The notes under the pieces were generated by a model. The model did not search any database and was not told the DNA's origin. It saw nothing but the letters and a program-made list of their open reading frames with translations. This document shows positions 14,170 to 15,103 of a DNA stretch of 15,103 nucleotides, in pieces; position 1 is the stretch's first letter, and every line of letters starts with the position of its first letter. This DNA is from Cyclobacteriaceae bacterium (GTDB lineage: Bacteria; Bacteroidota; Bacteroidia; Cytophagales; Cyclobacteriaceae): NCBI GenBank assembly GCA_025358195.1, contig JANYKP010000461.1, positions 1 to 15,103 of the forward strand. Reading direction: 5' to 3'. Made by a program: the position numbers and the translations under genes.

Positions 14170-15103
14170 CTATTCAACACCGCAGGCGCAGGTAGTTACT
14201 TCCCTTACTACCATGTAATCGCTGTCAGCTACCTGAATATGTGTTGTACAGGGCATGCAGGGGTCGAAACTGCGAATGGCCCGCAAAATATCAATGCCTT
14301 TAAATTTTTTATCCGGATCGATCAGCTCAAGAATGGGTGTATTCAATACCGCTTCTTCGTATGGACCGGGCGCACCCCATGGTGTATGAGGGGCCGCATT
14401 CAAGGTGGACGGCGTAAGGATCTGGTAATTTGATATCCGTCCGTCTTCAATAATAAGATGATGCGTTAAAAATCCGCGTCCCGCGCCCCAAAATCCTACA
14501 CCGACCTGCGTTCCCTTTTTTGGTATTTTGAATGGCGTAGACATTTTCGTTTCTCCTTTACGCAGAAGATCTTGCGCTATATACCAATTATCCAACGCAA
14601 CCAGGGCCGAGTAGGGAATTGCATAGGCTCTTGCCCGGTTTCTTTCAAATGCATTCCATAACTTTGGAATATGCCACTCAAGTTCGGCAGCCGGCAATTT
14701 ATGTGCAGGAACTTTCAATTTAAGACTGTGACCGGTGGGTTCTATAAATCGTCTTTCAACCATTTTGTTGGCCAGGGCGGTTACATATAACCTTGAATAA
14801 GCTCCGGCCTCTACACAGTTTCGGTCCCACGTAGGACAGGTGTCCCAGGTGTAGCGGTCCCGCCAGCTTTGCTTCCCGGGTTTTGCAATTGTTTCTTTAT
14901 TCCAGGGATGGTTTGGACTGAGGGGATTGCCAACTTTATCCTTTTTAAAACGTTGTCCATCCCATTTTTCATAATAAGAATGTTCTACAAATTCCTCCAA
15001 ACCCACATTGATCTGTTGAAGGTTGGTGGTTATTAATTCTCCGTTAATGATAGCACCGGGTGTTGACCACCTTGCATTTCCCCAGGTTTCACAATTTTCA
15101 TAG
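14170..15103 (-). CDS. [NiFe]-hydrogenase large subunit, C-terminal part, group 1h-like
   Basis: The reading frame is open through the right edge; about 310 C-terminal residues are visible, and the N-terminal L1 motif lies outside. The L2 motif FDPCMPCTTH holds two of the four Cys that bind the NiFe centre. The His of this motif (codon 14239-14241) is the usual cleavage point, leaving a 22-residue tail (IQVADSDYMVV..., ending TTCACGVE) that the maturation peptidase removes. Upstream motifs HPWNKET and WRDRYTWDTCPTWDRNCVEAGAYSRL are family-typical. Sequence and neighbours (Rieske protein, diverged peptidase-like protein) suggest group 1h, high-affinity H2 oxidation; this group call is recognition only. 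A GTG at 15006 is not the start, since conserved-looking coding continues beyond it. The small-subunit gene is expected further right. Confidence 0.95.
   Translation of the reverse strand, partial: YENCETWGNARWSTPGAIINGELITTNLQQINVGLEEFVEHSYYEKWDGQRFKKDKVGNPLSPNHPWNKETIAKPGKQSWRDRYTWDTCPTWDRNCVEAGAYSRLYVTALANKMVERRFIEPTGHSLKLKVPAHKLPAAELEWHIPKLWNAFERNRARAYAIPYSALVALDNWYIAQDLLRKGETKMSTPFKIPKKGTQVGVGFWGAGRGFLTHHLIIEDGRISNYQILTPSTLNAAPHTPWGAPGPYEEAVLNTPILELIDPDKKFKGIDILRAIRSFDPCMPCTTHIQVADSDYMVVREVTTCACGVE

Noticed and set aside
14080..14433. Plus-strand open frame across the large-subunit/peptidase-like junction
   Set aside because: It runs antisense to the L2 motif region of the hydrogenase and has no family features.
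1..15103. CRISPR array, insertion sequence, tRNA or rRNA gene
   Set aside because: No spaced direct repeats, transposase, terminal inverted repeats or RNA gene signatures were seen.

Overview
The window looks like a chromosomal segment of an aerobic or facultative member of the Bacteroidota. This rests on moderate-to-low GC, A/T-rich junctions with few Shine-Dalgarno sequences, short-signal lipoproteins with a Cys lipobox, and families typical of that phylum (DUF2911, a sialidase-type propeller with a CDCCQT motif). The taxon is an inference from style; there is no rRNA in the window.

Left part (1-4088, all +): the 3' portion of a BNR/Asp-box propeller protein, a DUF2911 lipoprotein, a 12-TM MFS transporter and a histidine-motif membrane hydroxylase of the sterol desaturase/fatty acid hydroxylase superfamily. 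A perfect 24-bp palindrome precedes the MFS gene and is a good candidate operator. Middle part (4095-6957): a CooC-type nickel-insertion ATPase on the minus strand, convergent with the hydroxylase, and then two + strand paralogous envelope proteins of unknown function (one lipoprotein, one single-pass membrane protein). A strong intrinsic terminator at 7049-7079 closes this part.

Right part (7197-15103): a [NiFe]-hydrogenase locus in two convergent blocks. The + strand block is hypF-hypC-hypD-hypE, which makes and delivers the Fe(CN)2CO group. The minus-strand block enters from the right edge with the C-terminal part of the large subunit (motif DPCMPCTTH plus a 22-residue tail). It continues with a diverged HycI/HupD-fold protein, a small winged-helix-like protein with a Cys/His-rich tail, a Rieske-domain protein whose first motif is CPD instead of CxH, and a second HycI/HupD endopeptidase that keeps its metal ligands. 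Gene content and large-subunit sequence best fit the actinobacterial-type high-affinity group 1h enzymes that oxidise trace H2; this assignment comes from recognition, not a search.

The genes form one pathway: HypF/HypE make the cyanide ligands, HypC/HypD assemble the Fe centre, nickel is added, and the peptidase trims the large-subunit tail. No hypA or hypB is visible, whereas a CooC ATPase and a Cys/His-rich small protein are. The most curious points are the peptidase gene without any standard start codon (it lies in frame with the Rieske gene across one TAG), the altered Rieske ligand, the probable pseudo-peptidase, and possible alternative nickel chaperones.
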